Source: JBHIFB01 sp046760905 (GTDB lineage Bacteria; Gemmatimonadota; CAZMKB01). From it: 44,712 nucleotides of DNA. The translations under genes and the position numbers were made by a program. Numbering within the stretch: the stretch's first letter is position 1; each line of letters begins with the position of its first letter. The notes under the pieces were generated by a model. It did no database searches and was not told the DNA's origin. It was given only the letters and a program-made list of their open reading frames with translations. Positions 18,250-26,827 of this stretch are shown here, piece by piece. The stretch is from NCBI GenBank assembly GCA_046760905.1, contig JBHIFB010000008.1, positions 1 through 44,712 on the forward strand, written 5' to 3'.

Positions 18250-18317
18250 TTGTATGTTCAAAAATTGTCTTATACATATCGTATATTAATGACGCACGAA
18301 AGACAAGAGAGGGCTAG

Positions 18318-19334
18318 ATGCGGAAAATTCCATTCACATCGGCGATCAAACTCATCGCAAGGGGGACATCGAACTATCGCAGTCAGAAGGTGATTGCGCT
18401 TTCTTTCGAGCTGACGCACTCCTGCACATCGAAATGCATACACTGCGATAAAGGGGGGATGAAGAAGGAGACCGGCCTCATGCGGCCGGAGGACTACAGG
18501 GAATACCAGCAGACACTCAGGCCGATGCTCGTTCAGCTGTCAGGCGGCGAACCGTTACTTCGCAAAGACATCGTGGAAATCGCGAGGGCGGTTAAGGAGA
18601 CAAACGGTGTGCCCTACCTTATCGTGGTTACAAATGCAAGACTGTTGACCGAAGAGATTTACAGGGAACTAAAGATGGTGGGGGTCGATCAGTTCTCAAT
18701 ATCCCTGGATTTCCCCGATGAGCGCCATGACGCCTTCAGACAATCGCCCGGGCTTTACAGGCACCTGCTAAAGATAGTCCCGAAGCTCACATCCCTCGGC
18801 CAGGATGACATCGTTCTAAACACCGCCATCACGAGAGACAACTTCGGGTCACTCCTCGACATCTATAAGAATGCTCTTGAATGGAATGCCAATGTCTCAT
18901 TCAGCGCCTATACGCCGCTCCGTACAGGCAGCATGGACCATTTCATAAGCGATCCGGACGATCTCGCCGTCCTCAGGGAAACGATTACAGAGCTCATCAG
19001 GTTGAAGCAGAGAGGGGGGCGTATAGTCAACTCAGTCTGGACCCTCTCGGGAACTTATGAATACTTCAAAAACGGCGGTTACATGCCAGGATGTAATGCC
19101 GGCAAGAGATTTCTGGTGGTACAGCCGGATGGCACGCTTCTGCCCTGCTCAATGAGGCTCGAGAGAACCTTCTCTTCGCAGGAGGAAATCCTCCAGGAAT
19201 TCACCTCCACCAACGCCTGCGGCGCCTGTTATGTGGCTATCAGGGCCTACCTGGATGAGAACTACTGGACGCTTTTAAGGGACAACGTGAGCCAGAGGGT
19301 GTTCAGAAAAGCCGGCATAAAAGAAGCCTGCTAA
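18318..19334 (+). CDS. Radical SAM protein with SPASM/Twitch-like auxiliary Cys set
   Basis: Predicted radical S-adenosylmethionine enzyme (338 aa, cytoplasmic). The cluster motif is C36-xxx-C40-xx-C43 (CTSKCIHC), followed by QLSGGEPLL (GGEP at 76-79) and a TIM-barrel-like pattern with VVTNARLL and QFSISLD. The C-terminal part holds four further cysteines, C259, C277 (DGTLLPCSMR), C301 and C304 (CGAC), the spacing of an auxiliary Fe-S domain as in SPASM/Twitch proteins; C338 is the last residue. These domains occur in peptide-modifying and cofactor-making enzymes, but no precursor peptide or partner gene is recognised nearby, so the substrate is unknown. The ribosome binding site is GAGAGGG before the ATG. 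It is transcribed with or behind the C25 peptidase gene. Confidence 0.9.
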   Translation: MRKIPFTSAIKLIARGTSNYRSQKVIALSFELTHSCTSKCIHCDKGGMKKETGLMRPEDYREYQQTLRPMLVQLSGGEPLLRKDIVEIARAVKETNGVPYLIVVTNARLLTEEIYRELKMVGVDQFSISLDFPDERHDAFRQSPGLYRHLLKIVPKLTSLGQDDIVLNTAITRDNFGSLLDIYKNALEWNANVSFSAYTPLRTGSMDHFISDPDDLAVLRETITELIRLKQRGGRIVNSVWTLSGTYEYFKNGGYMPGCNAGKRFLVVQPDGTLLPCSMRLERTFSSQEEILQEFTSTNACGACYVAIRAYLDENYWTLLRDNVSQRVFRKAGIKEAC

Positions 19335-19438
19335 TAATTCCCCGCAACGAGATTCGGCTTTCCTGTTAATGATATACAGCTTCCTTTACTTTATTTTAAC
19401 TTTCCCGCACCTGTTGTGTCAAAGGAGGTAAAAGGGCA

Positions 19439-19486
19439 ATGGACACGAGCGAAAAACCCCAAAACCAAAGAGGAGGCAAGGCATGA
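19439..19486 (+). CDS. 15-residue leader peptide coupled to the following gene
   Basis: A short frame, MDTSEKPQNQRGGKA, starts at ATG 19439 behind an almost perfect ribosome binding site (AAAGGAGGT, 19420-19428) and ends with TGA at 19484-19486, overlapping the ATG of the next gene as ATGA. The second half also contains that gene's own ribosome binding site (GAGGAGG). The arrangement is typical of translational coupling or an attenuation leader. The peptide has no run of one amino acid that would suggest classical attenuation. It could also be a chance frame. Confidence 0.45.
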   Translation: MDTSEKPQNQRGGKA

Positions 19487-20568
19487 TCTCCAAGAGATTT
19501 CAAACTATCTTCGCAGCTACATTTCTCATCCTCTCACTGGCTCCATCCCTCACAGCGAACATGAACCATTCACCTGTGGATCTAACCCTCTACTGCAATC
19601 CTCCTGAAATCCCGCCTGTAGGAACGCTTTACGGTGAGGCTGTGGTGAGAAACAATCGTCCACAGCCGGTGAGCTTCGTGATGTGGGGAGGAATCTTCAT
19701 GGGCGATGAGCTCCTTCTAGAAATCGAGCCTGTCCCCGGATTCCTCTACGCATGGGATGAGCACCTTTTCCCCATACCAATAAACATTCCGGAGGAATTC
19801 GAGCTCGGCGAGTACAGGCTCGAGATCAATGTTGGACCGAATCAGGAGGAGATATGGAAGACGGACCGAAGGCAATTCTGGGTGAAATTTCCCCCTCCGA
19901 TAAAGGCATTCCTGGAAACTTCACCAAAAACAATCTGGCCCTGGCTGGATGTCTATGCCAATCTCCTCCTCGCTAACATGATCGATGAGACCCTGGATTT
20001 CAGCTACAGGGGCGTTGTGCTTCACAACGACGTAATCGTGGCTGAGATAGAGGAGGAAGAAGTCATCCTCGAGGCCGGTGAACACACAATGATCCCTATA
20101 TTCATCGATCTTCCAGAGGATTTGTTGACCGGGATCTATAACGTATGCCTCACTATTGGCCCTGACAGCCTGAGGTGGCTCACGGTGAGGGATTATTTCA
20201 AGGTGAAGTTCCCCTCGCCGATCGAGCTCGGCCTCTTCGTCAATCCTATGAAGGTTGCTCCTGGAGAAATGGTCTGGGCAAGCGCCATAGTGAGAAACGA
20301 GACCGAGGAGAATAAGCGATTTGTGGTGTGGGGAGCGGTTACTCACCAGGAGATACTCTATCTCGAGTTTTCCCCCGTACACGTTTTCCTCGAACCGGGT
20401 GAGGAACGCCTTATCACGTTCCCGATACCTATCGTCGAGCTTTCTCCTTTCGGGATTTACAGGACCAGGGTTGTCATAGGACCCGAAGTGGGAAGGGATT
20501 GGACTGCCGCCGAGGCACTCTTCTGGGTGCGGGAAGGGGATGGAAGGAAATCCTCCCGACCGGAATAA
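19483..20568 (+). CDS. Exported protein with three tandem beta-sandwich-like repeats, unknown function
   Basis: 361 aa with a signal peptide (residues 1 to about 25, ending SLTANM). The mature part is three repeats of about 107 residues (about 30-136, 137-243, 244-352). Each runs from a proline-rich strand (PIELGLFVNP) through VRN or a variant, VVWG, a buried FLEPGEE turn and GxYRxxxxxGP to a closing FWVKFP/FKVKFP strand. The middle copy is the most diverged. I do not recognise the family; the pattern resembles Ig-like extracellular domains that hold an adhesin or enzyme on the surface. No T9SS sorting domain and no catalytic motif are seen. GAGGAGG lies eight bases before the ATG. A strong terminator follows. 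Confidence 0.75.
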   Translation: MISKRFQTIFAATFLILSLAPSLTANMNHSPVDLTLYCNPPEIPPVGTLYGEAVVRNNRPQPVSFVMWGGIFMGDELLLEIEPVPGFLYAWDEHLFPIPINIPEEFELGEYRLEINVGPNQEEIWKTDRRQFWVKFPPPIKAFLETSPKTIWPWLDVYANLLLANMIDETLDFSYRGVVLHNDVIVAEIEEEEVILEAGEHTMIPIFIDLPEDLLTGIYNVCLTIGPDSLRWLTVRDYFKVKFPSPIELGLFVNPMKVAPGEMVWASAIVRNETEENKRFVVWGAVTHQEILYLEFSPVHVFLEPGEERLITFPIPIVELSPFGIYRTRVVIGPEVGRDWTAAEALFWVREGDGRKSSRPE

Positions 20569-20582
20569 GTGCAAACCGCGAG

Positions 20583-20611
20583 AAAGGGGGCCCGCACCAG
20601 CCCCCTTTTTT
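20583..20611 (+). terminator. Intrinsic terminator after the three-repeat protein gene
   Basis: GGGGGC (20586-20591), an 8-base loop and GCCCCC (20600-20605), followed by T6, with an A-tract upstream that pairs with the T-run. This is the clearest terminator in the window and closes the 18.3-20.6 kb unit. Confidence 0.9.
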
Positions 20612-20848
20612 ACTTCCTTAATATGTCCAGAGACTCGATAGCTATAGACATCTCATCAAGCAAATTGCTTCTGCCGCGTTTGTAAGATATCACAATCTCG
20701 TTACACATTATAAATGAAATGTATGTCAATGCATTCGCGTGAGACCCGTACAATAATACGCCCTTATGGACTCTCTATCATGCTTTCAATCCATTACCCT
20801 ACATCGATTAAGCTGAGCCTGTCACTGCGTGGAAAGGAGGCGTTGATC

Positions 20849-22912
20849 ATGAAGACGTTTAAACTCTTATCATGCCTGGTGGCGATCGCTTTGCTGGATG
20901 CCGCAATTCTGGATACCGGGAACGATGCGCTGGCTCAGTTTCTGCCGGATCAGGAGCAGTTCGCTGATTTCTCCATTTCAGCTAATCCTGTGAGACCTGG
21001 GGACATCGTGACATTCGATGCGAGCCTTTCTGATCTTCCCGGGGATACTGTTACATATAGCTGGGATTTCGGGGATGGTCAGGGAGGATACGGCATCCTG
21101 ATCGACCACTCTTATGACAAAGTCAGCGAGTACGTCGTCACACTTACGGTTCAGGATGAGCTTGAGAACGAGGACACACGTCAGATACTGGTCTCTGTAA
21201 TGGATACTTTGACTTATGTGCGCTGGGATCAGTATCTTACCATGCGAGACGGCGTCAAGATAAGCACCGCCCTGGACCTTCCACCGGTTGCTCCGCCATC
21301 CTCGGGATGGCCTCTGGTCATCGTAGGACACGGCGATTGCGGCAGCCCGTGGTTCGGAAATCCGGATAATGCGAGAGGAAGACCCGAACCGTACTGGAGG
21401 GTGGCGGGTATTGATGCGATCAAGAGAGGTTACGCCATCTTCAGACCCCTTGCAAGGGGATGCCACGATTCCGGCGGTGATTTCGTTGGCGGGAGGATAG
21501 AGGCAGCAGACCTCATAGAGGCCATAACCTGGCTGATACAAAACGCCCCCATCAACCCGGCAAGAATCGGTTTCTTCGGCGGCTCCCACGGTGGGCTGTG
21601 GGGATTGAACCTCCTGGTCATGGAAGATCGGTTAAGAGCAGCCGCCATTGCAAATGCTACAACGAATTTGGGTGAGGGCCTTGCCAGCGATGGATCGTTC
21701 AAGTACGCTTTCGGGAGGGACTTCCTCCCCATGGCCTTCCTCGGGAGCTGGGCCGACCGTAGCAACTGGCGCCTGGGTATATCCTTGATGACCGGCGTGG
21801 AACGTGATTTGGCGCTGGAGTATCTGCACCGACGACACGACACTGACTGGCTTTTGGGTAGAGTTGATGAGGCAGTATTCCTGAAACTCAACTGGACAGA
21901 CATGAACTTCCGTGCAAACGAGTTCCTGAAGGCGTTTCAGGACCTCCAGGCGCAGGGCAGTCCCGTGTGGCTGTATGGAGGATACAATGGGCATAATGAG
22001 ATGACATCCGGTGTCGAGGAGTTTCCAGAGGAAATCGACCTCATAGGCGATATGACCGTGCTGTTTTTGGACTACTGGTTGAAGGATATAGACACGACTA
22101 ATGTCATGGAAAAGCCGCCCGTAGTATATGCCATATACGGCACGAGGGACCTGGAGGAGGGAACCTTCCAGCACGGTTACGCCGATACATGGCCACCGCC
22201 CGATACGCAATACTTCACATTGTATCTCAGGGAGGGAGGCGAGCTGTCGCCGGAACCCCCGGAGGGCACGGAAATCCCAACTCACATTTTTAACGATGTA
22301 ACCCAAGATCTACCTAATACAGTTCTCAAAGCTCCGTTGATCCTTGAGAATTTCGACAACATCGAGGACGACTCGCTCCTGATATACGTCCAGAAGTTGT
22401 TCCTGGATGTGGGGGAGTTCACAGAGGATGTCCCTTTGTGTCGGGTGTGCTTCACCTCGCCCCCGCTTCTGGAAGATTTCGAGATGACCGGTATCCCGAG
22501 CGCAACATACTTCGTGAACTCAAACGGTGAAGAATTCCTGCTTGCTACCGAGGTGCTGGATGTCGATTCGATTGGTCACGAGATTCTTATCACACAAGGT
22601 CCGTTCGGGAAAAAGCTCGAGGAAGACGAGATAGGAGAGACAATCGAGGTATCCTACGATCTATACGGTTTCTCCTACCTGTTCTCTCAAGGTCACCGGA
22701 TCAAGGTCTGTATCAGCAACAAGGCCAGCCCTGAAGCGCTCCTGTGGGGCAAGGGACTGGGAATTCAGGAAATCATACAGTGGGGATCACGTCCATACTT
22801 TCTGGCTTACTTCACCGCCAGTGAGACGCTTCTTCTCCATGATAGCGATCACCCGGCCGGGCTGGTGTTTCCTTGTATCGGGGAACCGCCCCCTTTCGGC
22901 GCATCCCCCTGA
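20849..22912 (+). CDS. Secreted PKD-domain S15/CocE-type alpha/beta hydrolase
   Basis: Exported serine hydrolase (687 aa from the ATG at 20849, which has AAAGGAGG eight bases upstream; the frame is open 45 codons further but without a signal peptide at that end). Signal peptide at 1 to about 30; PKD domain at about 41-118 (YSWDFGDGQGGYG); S15/CocE hydrolase core at about 125-480 with the nucleophile S246 in GGSHGG, a likely Asp at 351, and His382 in GYNGHNEM. A C-terminal beta-sandwich as in X-Pro dipeptidyl peptidases and cocaine esterase follows (CFTSPPLLEDFEMTG, residues about 525-680). Members cleave acyl, ester or X-Pro peptide bonds; the substrate here is unknown. No sorting domain is seen. 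Confidence 0.85.
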   Translation: MKTFKLLSCLVAIALLDAAILDTGNDALAQFLPDQEQFADFSISANPVRPGDIVTFDASLSDLPGDTVTYSWDFGDGQGGYGILIDHSYDKVSEYVVTLTVQDELENEDTRQILVSVMDTLTYVRWDQYLTMRDGVKISTALDLPPVAPPSSGWPLVIVGHGDCGSPWFGNPDNARGRPEPYWRVAGIDAIKRGYAIFRPLARGCHDSGGDFVGGRIEAADLIEAITWLIQNAPINPARIGFFGGSHGGLWGLNLLVMEDRLRAAAIANATTNLGEGLASDGSFKYAFGRDFLPMAFLGSWADRSNWRLGISLMTGVERDLALEYLHRRHDTDWLLGRVDEAVFLKLNWTDMNFRANEFLKAFQDLQAQGSPVWLYGGYNGHNEMTSGVEEFPEEIDLIGDMTVLFLDYWLKDIDTTNVMEKPPVVYAIYGTRDLEEGTFQHGYADTWPPPDTQYFTLYLREGGELSPEPPEGTEIPTHIFNDVTQDLPNTVLKAPLILENFDNIEDDSLLIYVQKLFLDVGEFTEDVPLCRVCFTSPPLLEDFEMTGIPSATYFVNSNGEEFLLATEVLDVDSIGHEILITQGPFGKKLEEDEIGETIEVSYDLYGFSYLFSQGHRIKVCISNKASPEALLWGKGLGIQEIIQWGSRPYFLAYFTASETLLLHDSDHPAGLVFPCIGEPPPFGASP

Positions 22913-22975
22913 GGGATTGGTCACACACCGGGTAAGGATCTAAAAGGAAGAAGGCGTACATAGAAACAATACATT

Positions 22976-23887
22976 CTAGAGAAACTTCTTGCAGAGTTTT
23001 TTGAAATTGCACCACTCGCAGGTGAGTTCGTTATCGGTGAAGGGGAAATCATCCTCACGCGCTATATTCTTCTTCGGGTCGGCTAATAGCTCCTTCATCG
23101 CCGTCACACTCGAACGGATATAGTGCTTTATCCAGTCAATGTTTGCAGGGAGCAGTCGGCTGCGGTTTTCAGTTCTTGTTGCAAGGTTGTATTCCGTTGT
23201 CGTGACCTCATCCGGCCTTGTGTGCCACATCACTACCGCGTATAAACCATAGCAACTGAGCTGAACCTGCGAATCCACATCGGCCTGCTCACCAGTCTTC
23301 CAGTCTATGATTAGCACACCCCCATCGACCCGAGCAGCGAAATCCATTTTCAGATAGATCTTATCTCCTTCGAGGTTAAAATCGAGCAGGCCCTCGAGTG
23401 CCAGCCAGTCCACCGGTGGGATACGTTTTATCTCTCCTAAAATCTTCGACTCCAGTAAATGCAGGATGCAGCTCCGGGCTCTCTCATGGAGGTTGAACCA
23501 GACCCCGTCCTGCACATCCACATTGTATTCATGCTCATACAATCCACAGTGGCGCTTGGGATTTCTCCTGTAGAGCCCATCTCTCGATTCCTTGAAGTCT
23601 TTCCTCATCCTTTCCGTCGTGCTCTTCAGCACTTCTTCCGCCCTCGCCTCTCTTCCCAGCTTCAGCTCTCTCAAAACGCCTTCTACGGCCCAGTGGACAA
23701 CCTCTCCCATCCACATGTGCCTGCTCTTCAAGTTCTTGGCGATGTAGAGTGCCCTGGTTCGCTCATCTGCATCCACTTCCCAACCACCCCATGATCCGTA
23801 CTTGTCATAGTAATATTTTCTCCGGCACTCACGGAACAGCTCATCCCTGGACTTGGACCAGGAAAATTCATTTACGAATTGGCCCAA
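22976..23887 (-). CDS. PD-(D/E)XK nuclease with [4Fe-4S] cluster (RecB/AddB/Cas4-like)
   Basis: Predicted DNA nuclease (303 aa). Cluster cysteines are C21 (FRECRRKYYY) with C290, C293 and C299 (CEWCNFKKLC), the split pattern of Cas4 and AddB that closes a nuclease ring. Active-site residues visible are H65 (GEVVHWAVE), D182, D188 and the D195-W-K197 pair (VLIIDWKTG), plus QVQLSCYGLYA of the PDDEXK_1 family. The start is TTG at 23887, the only start that keeps C21; the ribosome binding site is marginal. A zinc-ribbon gene lies 68 bases upstream on the same strand. There is no CRISPR array, so a repair or recombination role is more likely than Cas4 (inference). Confidence 0.8.
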   Translation of the reverse strand: MGQFVNEFSWSKSRDELFRECRRKYYYDKYGSWGGWEVDADERTRALYIAKNLKSRHMWMGEVVHWAVEGVLRELKLGREARAEEVLKSTTERMRKDFKESRDGLYRRNPKRHCGLYEHEYNVDVQDGVWFNLHERARSCILHLLESKILGEIKRIPPVDWLALEGLLDFNLEGDKIYLKMDFAARVDGGVLIIDWKTGEQADVDSQVQLSCYGLYAVVMWHTRPDEVTTTEYNLATRTENRSRLLPANIDWIKHYIRSSVTAMKELLADPKKNIAREDDFPFTDNELTCEWCNFKKLCKKFL

Positions 23888-23955
23888 TTCTCCCTCTGGA
23901 TAGCTTATATTCCCAGGAACACCCGTGGTGAGGATTCCGAAGGTTGGATGGAATC

Positions 23956-24138
23956 TCAGAAAAGGCCGTCAATTTCACCATCAGCGGCAAAGTCTGTCAT
24001 CATAAGATCGTCGAAGTCGTCGTTCGAGTACTCATCCCCCTCTTTGAAGTCATAGCCACAGCGGGGGCATTTGAAATGGTTTTTCACAACGGCCTTTCTG
24101 TCAACCTTTTCCATGCAGCCAGGACACCAAATCCGCAT
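23956..24138 (-). CDS. Small two-CxxC zinc-ribbon protein
   Basis: 60 aa. Residues 5-30 form a zinc ribbon: CPGC (C5, C8) and CPRC (C24, C27). The rest is a strongly acidic tail (DEYSNDDFDDLMM). GAGGAGGG lies just before the ATG. The zinc ribbon may bind nucleic acid or a protein partner, and the tail may mimic DNA or be disordered. It precedes the Fe-S nuclease gene on the same strand by 68 bases, so the two may form a two-gene operon. No named family is claimed. Confidence 0.75.
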   Translation of the reverse strand: MRIWCPGCMEKVDRKAVVKNHFKCPRCGYDFKEGDEYSNDDFDDLMMTDFAADGEIDGLF

Positions 24139-24190
24139 GAGCCCTCCTCGAGTAATGAGTGGCCTCAGGACTTGAATACTCTCTTATACT

Positions 24191-24219
24191 AAGTTAATAT
24201 TTGCCTTAAAACCTGTCAA
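24191..24219 (-). promoter_or_regulatory. Candidate promoter of the zinc-ribbon/nuclease pair
   Basis: On the minus strand TTGACA (24219-24214) with a 17-base spacer and TAACTT (24196-24191). The -35 box is perfect but the -10 box is weak. It is well placed for the zinc-ribbon gene and divergent from the carboxypeptidase gene. Confidence 0.4.
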
Positions 24220-24288
24220 CAAAGCAGTAATGCTGCAGGTGGACGTCTTGTATGCATTTCTGCTCTCTCCGGACGCAAGGGGGAAATC

Positions 24289-26796
24289 GTGAAACGAGTA
24301 GGAGTCATAATCTGTCTATTTATATTGGCAATCTCAAGCCAATGGTCACTGTTCTCGGGAGCCCCTGAGGATGACTCGACAACAGCCATAAGTGGCAGGA
24401 TGCTCGTCAGGATAGAACTCGAGACCCCTGATAGCTTCACTGCGCTCAGGGACATGAATCTCGATCTTGCAAGCCTCAATCTCAAAAGAGGCGCCCACGT
24501 CATCGTCACCCCCGATGAGCTGCGTGAAATTGAAAGGCGCGGTTTCTCATATGAGATTCTGATAGATGATCCCTCGAAAATACAGATAGATCCAGAGTAC
24601 AGGGACTATGAAGAAACAGTGGCTTACCTCGATTCCCTTAACCAGGAGTATGCGGACCTTACTGTAATCGAACAGGTGGGAGTGAGCCAGGAGTTTGAAA
24701 TACCGGTCTGGGGGATGAAGATTTCGGATAACCCGCAAATCGAGGAGGATGAGCCTGAGATATTATTCACAGGAGTGACACACGCACGTGAACCGCTCGG
24801 AAATGAGATATGCCTCGGAATCGCAAGGACGCTCCTCGAGGGTTATGGCGTAGACCCGGACCTCACAGCCCTCGTGGATGCTGAAGAGATATGGATAATA
24901 CCCATCGTAAACACCGAGGGCTTCAAGTATATGATGGACAACGATCTTTCTGATCCCTGGTGGAGGAAGAACCAGAGGGATAACAACAACAACGGCGTGT
25001 TCGACTACGACTTCGACGGTGTCGACCTCAACAGAAATTACGATTTCAACTGGGCAAGCGGCGGCAGCTCGGACCCTGCGAGCTGGGTGTACCGGGGGCC
25101 CGCCCCCTTCTCCGAGTCTGAAACCCAGGCGATAAGGGATTTCTCAACTGGTCTCCACAGGTTCGTATTCTCGATCAGCTACCACTCCTACGGAGAGGAT
25201 GTGTTCTGGCCATGGAACTGGCCAGGGAATCCAGCGCCCGATGAGGATGTCATATCCGAGGTGGCGATGGAGATGGCATCCAGGATAACCACGCGGAACG
25301 GTTTTGGTACATATGATCATTCCCCGATCGGAGGCATGACAGGCTACAGCACAAACTGGCTATATGCAGGTGCGGGAAGCATCGATTTCACGGTTGAGAC
25401 GTGTACCGAATTCATCCCCGCCGGAACCGCCATTGACAGCATTGTGGAAGCCAACATACCCGGAGCCCTGTACCTTCTCGAGAGGGCGCTCGTCGGCCCG
25501 GGCATCACCGGACATGTCACAGACAGCGGAACCGGCTTACCCATCGAAGCCGAGGTAAGGGTGATTAAAAGGGACACCGAGATAATCGAACCCCGCACAT
25601 GCGAACCCACTCACGGCAGGTATTTAAGGATGCTACCTCCTGGAGTATATGTGGTATGGTACACTCTGGCCGGCTACGGTGAGCACTTTGAACAGGTAGC
25701 AGTGGAATCAGATACGCTAACAGTAGTTGATGTCGAGCTTTCGATGGTCGTTTCCCTCGGACTGTCACTGGCAGAATTGGATGACGACGCTACCGGCCCA
25801 AGCGATGGAAACGGTGACGGATTCCTCAACCCGGGTGAGACCGTGGAGCTCGATGTATGGCTTGAAAATATCGGGATGATGACAGCGTACAGCGTATCCT
25901 GCACACTTAGCACCGCTGACACCCTGGTCACTCTCATCGATAGTGTGGCCAGCTATGGAGACATACAACCCGAGGAAATCCTTCCGGGCGATTCACCATT
26001 CGTCTTCACACTCTCAGAGCAAGCGAGGGACGAAGATGAGATCTCTTTCCGGCTCATCGCCGCAGACACATCCTCCAATTCCTGGAGCTTCGATCTGGAT
26101 TTCACAGTTTATGCGGCCGAAATAGACTTTCAGTCGAAGGCGATAGATGACTCCGAGGGCGGCGATGGGGATGGCGTTGCCGAGGCGGGTGAAACCATCG
26201 ATCTCCTGCTTGCACTTCGCAACCGGGGATCCCTGGCCGTGAGTGGGGTATGGGCAGATATCTCCACGGGCGACCCGTTCATCTCCATCCTGGCAGACAG
26301 TGCTTACTTTGGTGACATGGACATCGGCGAGTACTCCTTGAGCCAGCCGCCGTATACTCTGTCAATAAGCCCTGACGTGCAGGACACCCACACCGTTAGA
26401 CTCACCCTTGGCATACATGGAGTCGATTACGAAGAAGAGGAGGAGTTCTCAATCAACCTGAGCCCGGTGGGTATAGACGCTTTTGATGAGGAGGTTTCTA
26501 TGCCACGTGTAACGAGGCTCTACCAGAACTACCCGAACCCGTTCAACCCGAGCACGAAGATAGAGTTCGATATAGCCGGGGGGGAAGGCTCCCGGGTACC
26601 CGTGAAACTCTCGGTCTACTCATCGAGGGGAAAACTGGTGAAAGGGCTTCTTGAAAGCTCGCTCGCACCAGGCCGCCACCGGGTGATTTGGGATGGGAAA
26701 GATAGCAGCGGCATCCAGGCCAGCTCCGGTATTTACATACTCAAGTTCGAAACGCCAAACCTGAGCAGCTCACTCAAGATGGTGATCCAGAAGTAG
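24289..26796 (+). CDS. Secreted M14 zinc carboxypeptidase with T9SS sorting domain
   Basis: Exported metallocarboxypeptidase (835 aa). Start is GTG after AAGGGGG; signal peptide at 1 to about 26. The M14 domain (about 95-410) has zinc ligands H165 and E168 (THAREP), H299 (SISYHSYGE) and the catalytic Glu E370 (FTVETC), plus substrate-binding DLNRNYDFNW. A carboxypeptidase-regulatory-like domain (about 405-480) and two Ig-like repeats follow, each opening with a DGNGDG or GDGDG acidic loop. The last 90 residues are the FlgD-like/T9SS sorting domain (YQNYPNPFNPSTKIEF then GKLVKGLL). It probably removes C-terminal residues from extracellular peptides, complementing the C25 endopeptidase. The GT-C-like gene follows after 31 bases. 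Confidence 0.92.
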   Translation: MKRVGVIICLFILAISSQWSLFSGAPEDDSTTAISGRMLVRIELETPDSFTALRDMNLDLASLNLKRGAHVIVTPDELREIERRGFSYEILIDDPSKIQIDPEYRDYEETVAYLDSLNQEYADLTVIEQVGVSQEFEIPVWGMKISDNPQIEEDEPEILFTGVTHAREPLGNEICLGIARTLLEGYGVDPDLTALVDAEEIWIIPIVNTEGFKYMMDNDLSDPWWRKNQRDNNNNGVFDYDFDGVDLNRNYDFNWASGGSSDPASWVYRGPAPFSESETQAIRDFSTGLHRFVFSISYHSYGEDVFWPWNWPGNPAPDEDVISEVAMEMASRITTRNGFGTYDHSPIGGMTGYSTNWLYAGAGSIDFTVETCTEFIPAGTAIDSIVEANIPGALYLLERALVGPGITGHVTDSGTGLPIEAEVRVIKRDTEIIEPRTCEPTHGRYLRMLPPGVYVVWYTLAGYGEHFEQVAVESDTLTVVDVELSMVVSLGLSLAELDDDATGPSDGNGDGFLNPGETVELDVWLENIGMMTAYSVSCTLSTADTLVTLIDSVASYGDIQPEEILPGDSPFVFTLSEQARDEDEISFRLIAADTSSNSWSFDLDFTVYAAEIDFQSKAIDDSEGGDGDGVAEAGETIDLLLALRNRGSLAVSGVWADISTGDPFISILADSAYFGDMDIGEYSLSQPPYTLSISPDVQDTHTVRLTLGIHGVDYEEEEEFSINLSPVGIDAFDEEVSMPRVTRLYQNYPNPFNPSTKIEFDIAGGEGSRVPVKLSVYSSRGKLVKGLLESSLAPGRHRVIWDGKDSSGIQASSGIYILKFETPNLSSSLKMVIQK

Positions 26797-26827
26797 AAAA
26801 GCTACTTGGACAACCAGGGGTAATCTC

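Larger units (their letters stand above)
17883..18317 (+). other. Intergenic region between the peptidase and radical SAM genes
   Basis: No complete gene is seen. Directly after the peptidase TGA the same frame stays open for 42 codons with coding-like, charged residues (for example HITDLHQYRKIEDVAYEQ) before TGA at 18018-18020; this may be a gene remnant or chance. The strong hairpin at 17940-17987 lies inside it. A second stem, CGGGTGGC at 18165-18172 with GCCACCCG at 18206-18213, and a weak promoter come before the radical SAM gene. Confidence 0.4.

Noticed and set aside
22976..24138. CRISPR-Cas locus suggested by the Cas4-like nuclease
   Set aside because: No repeat-spacer array and no other cas gene is present in the window.
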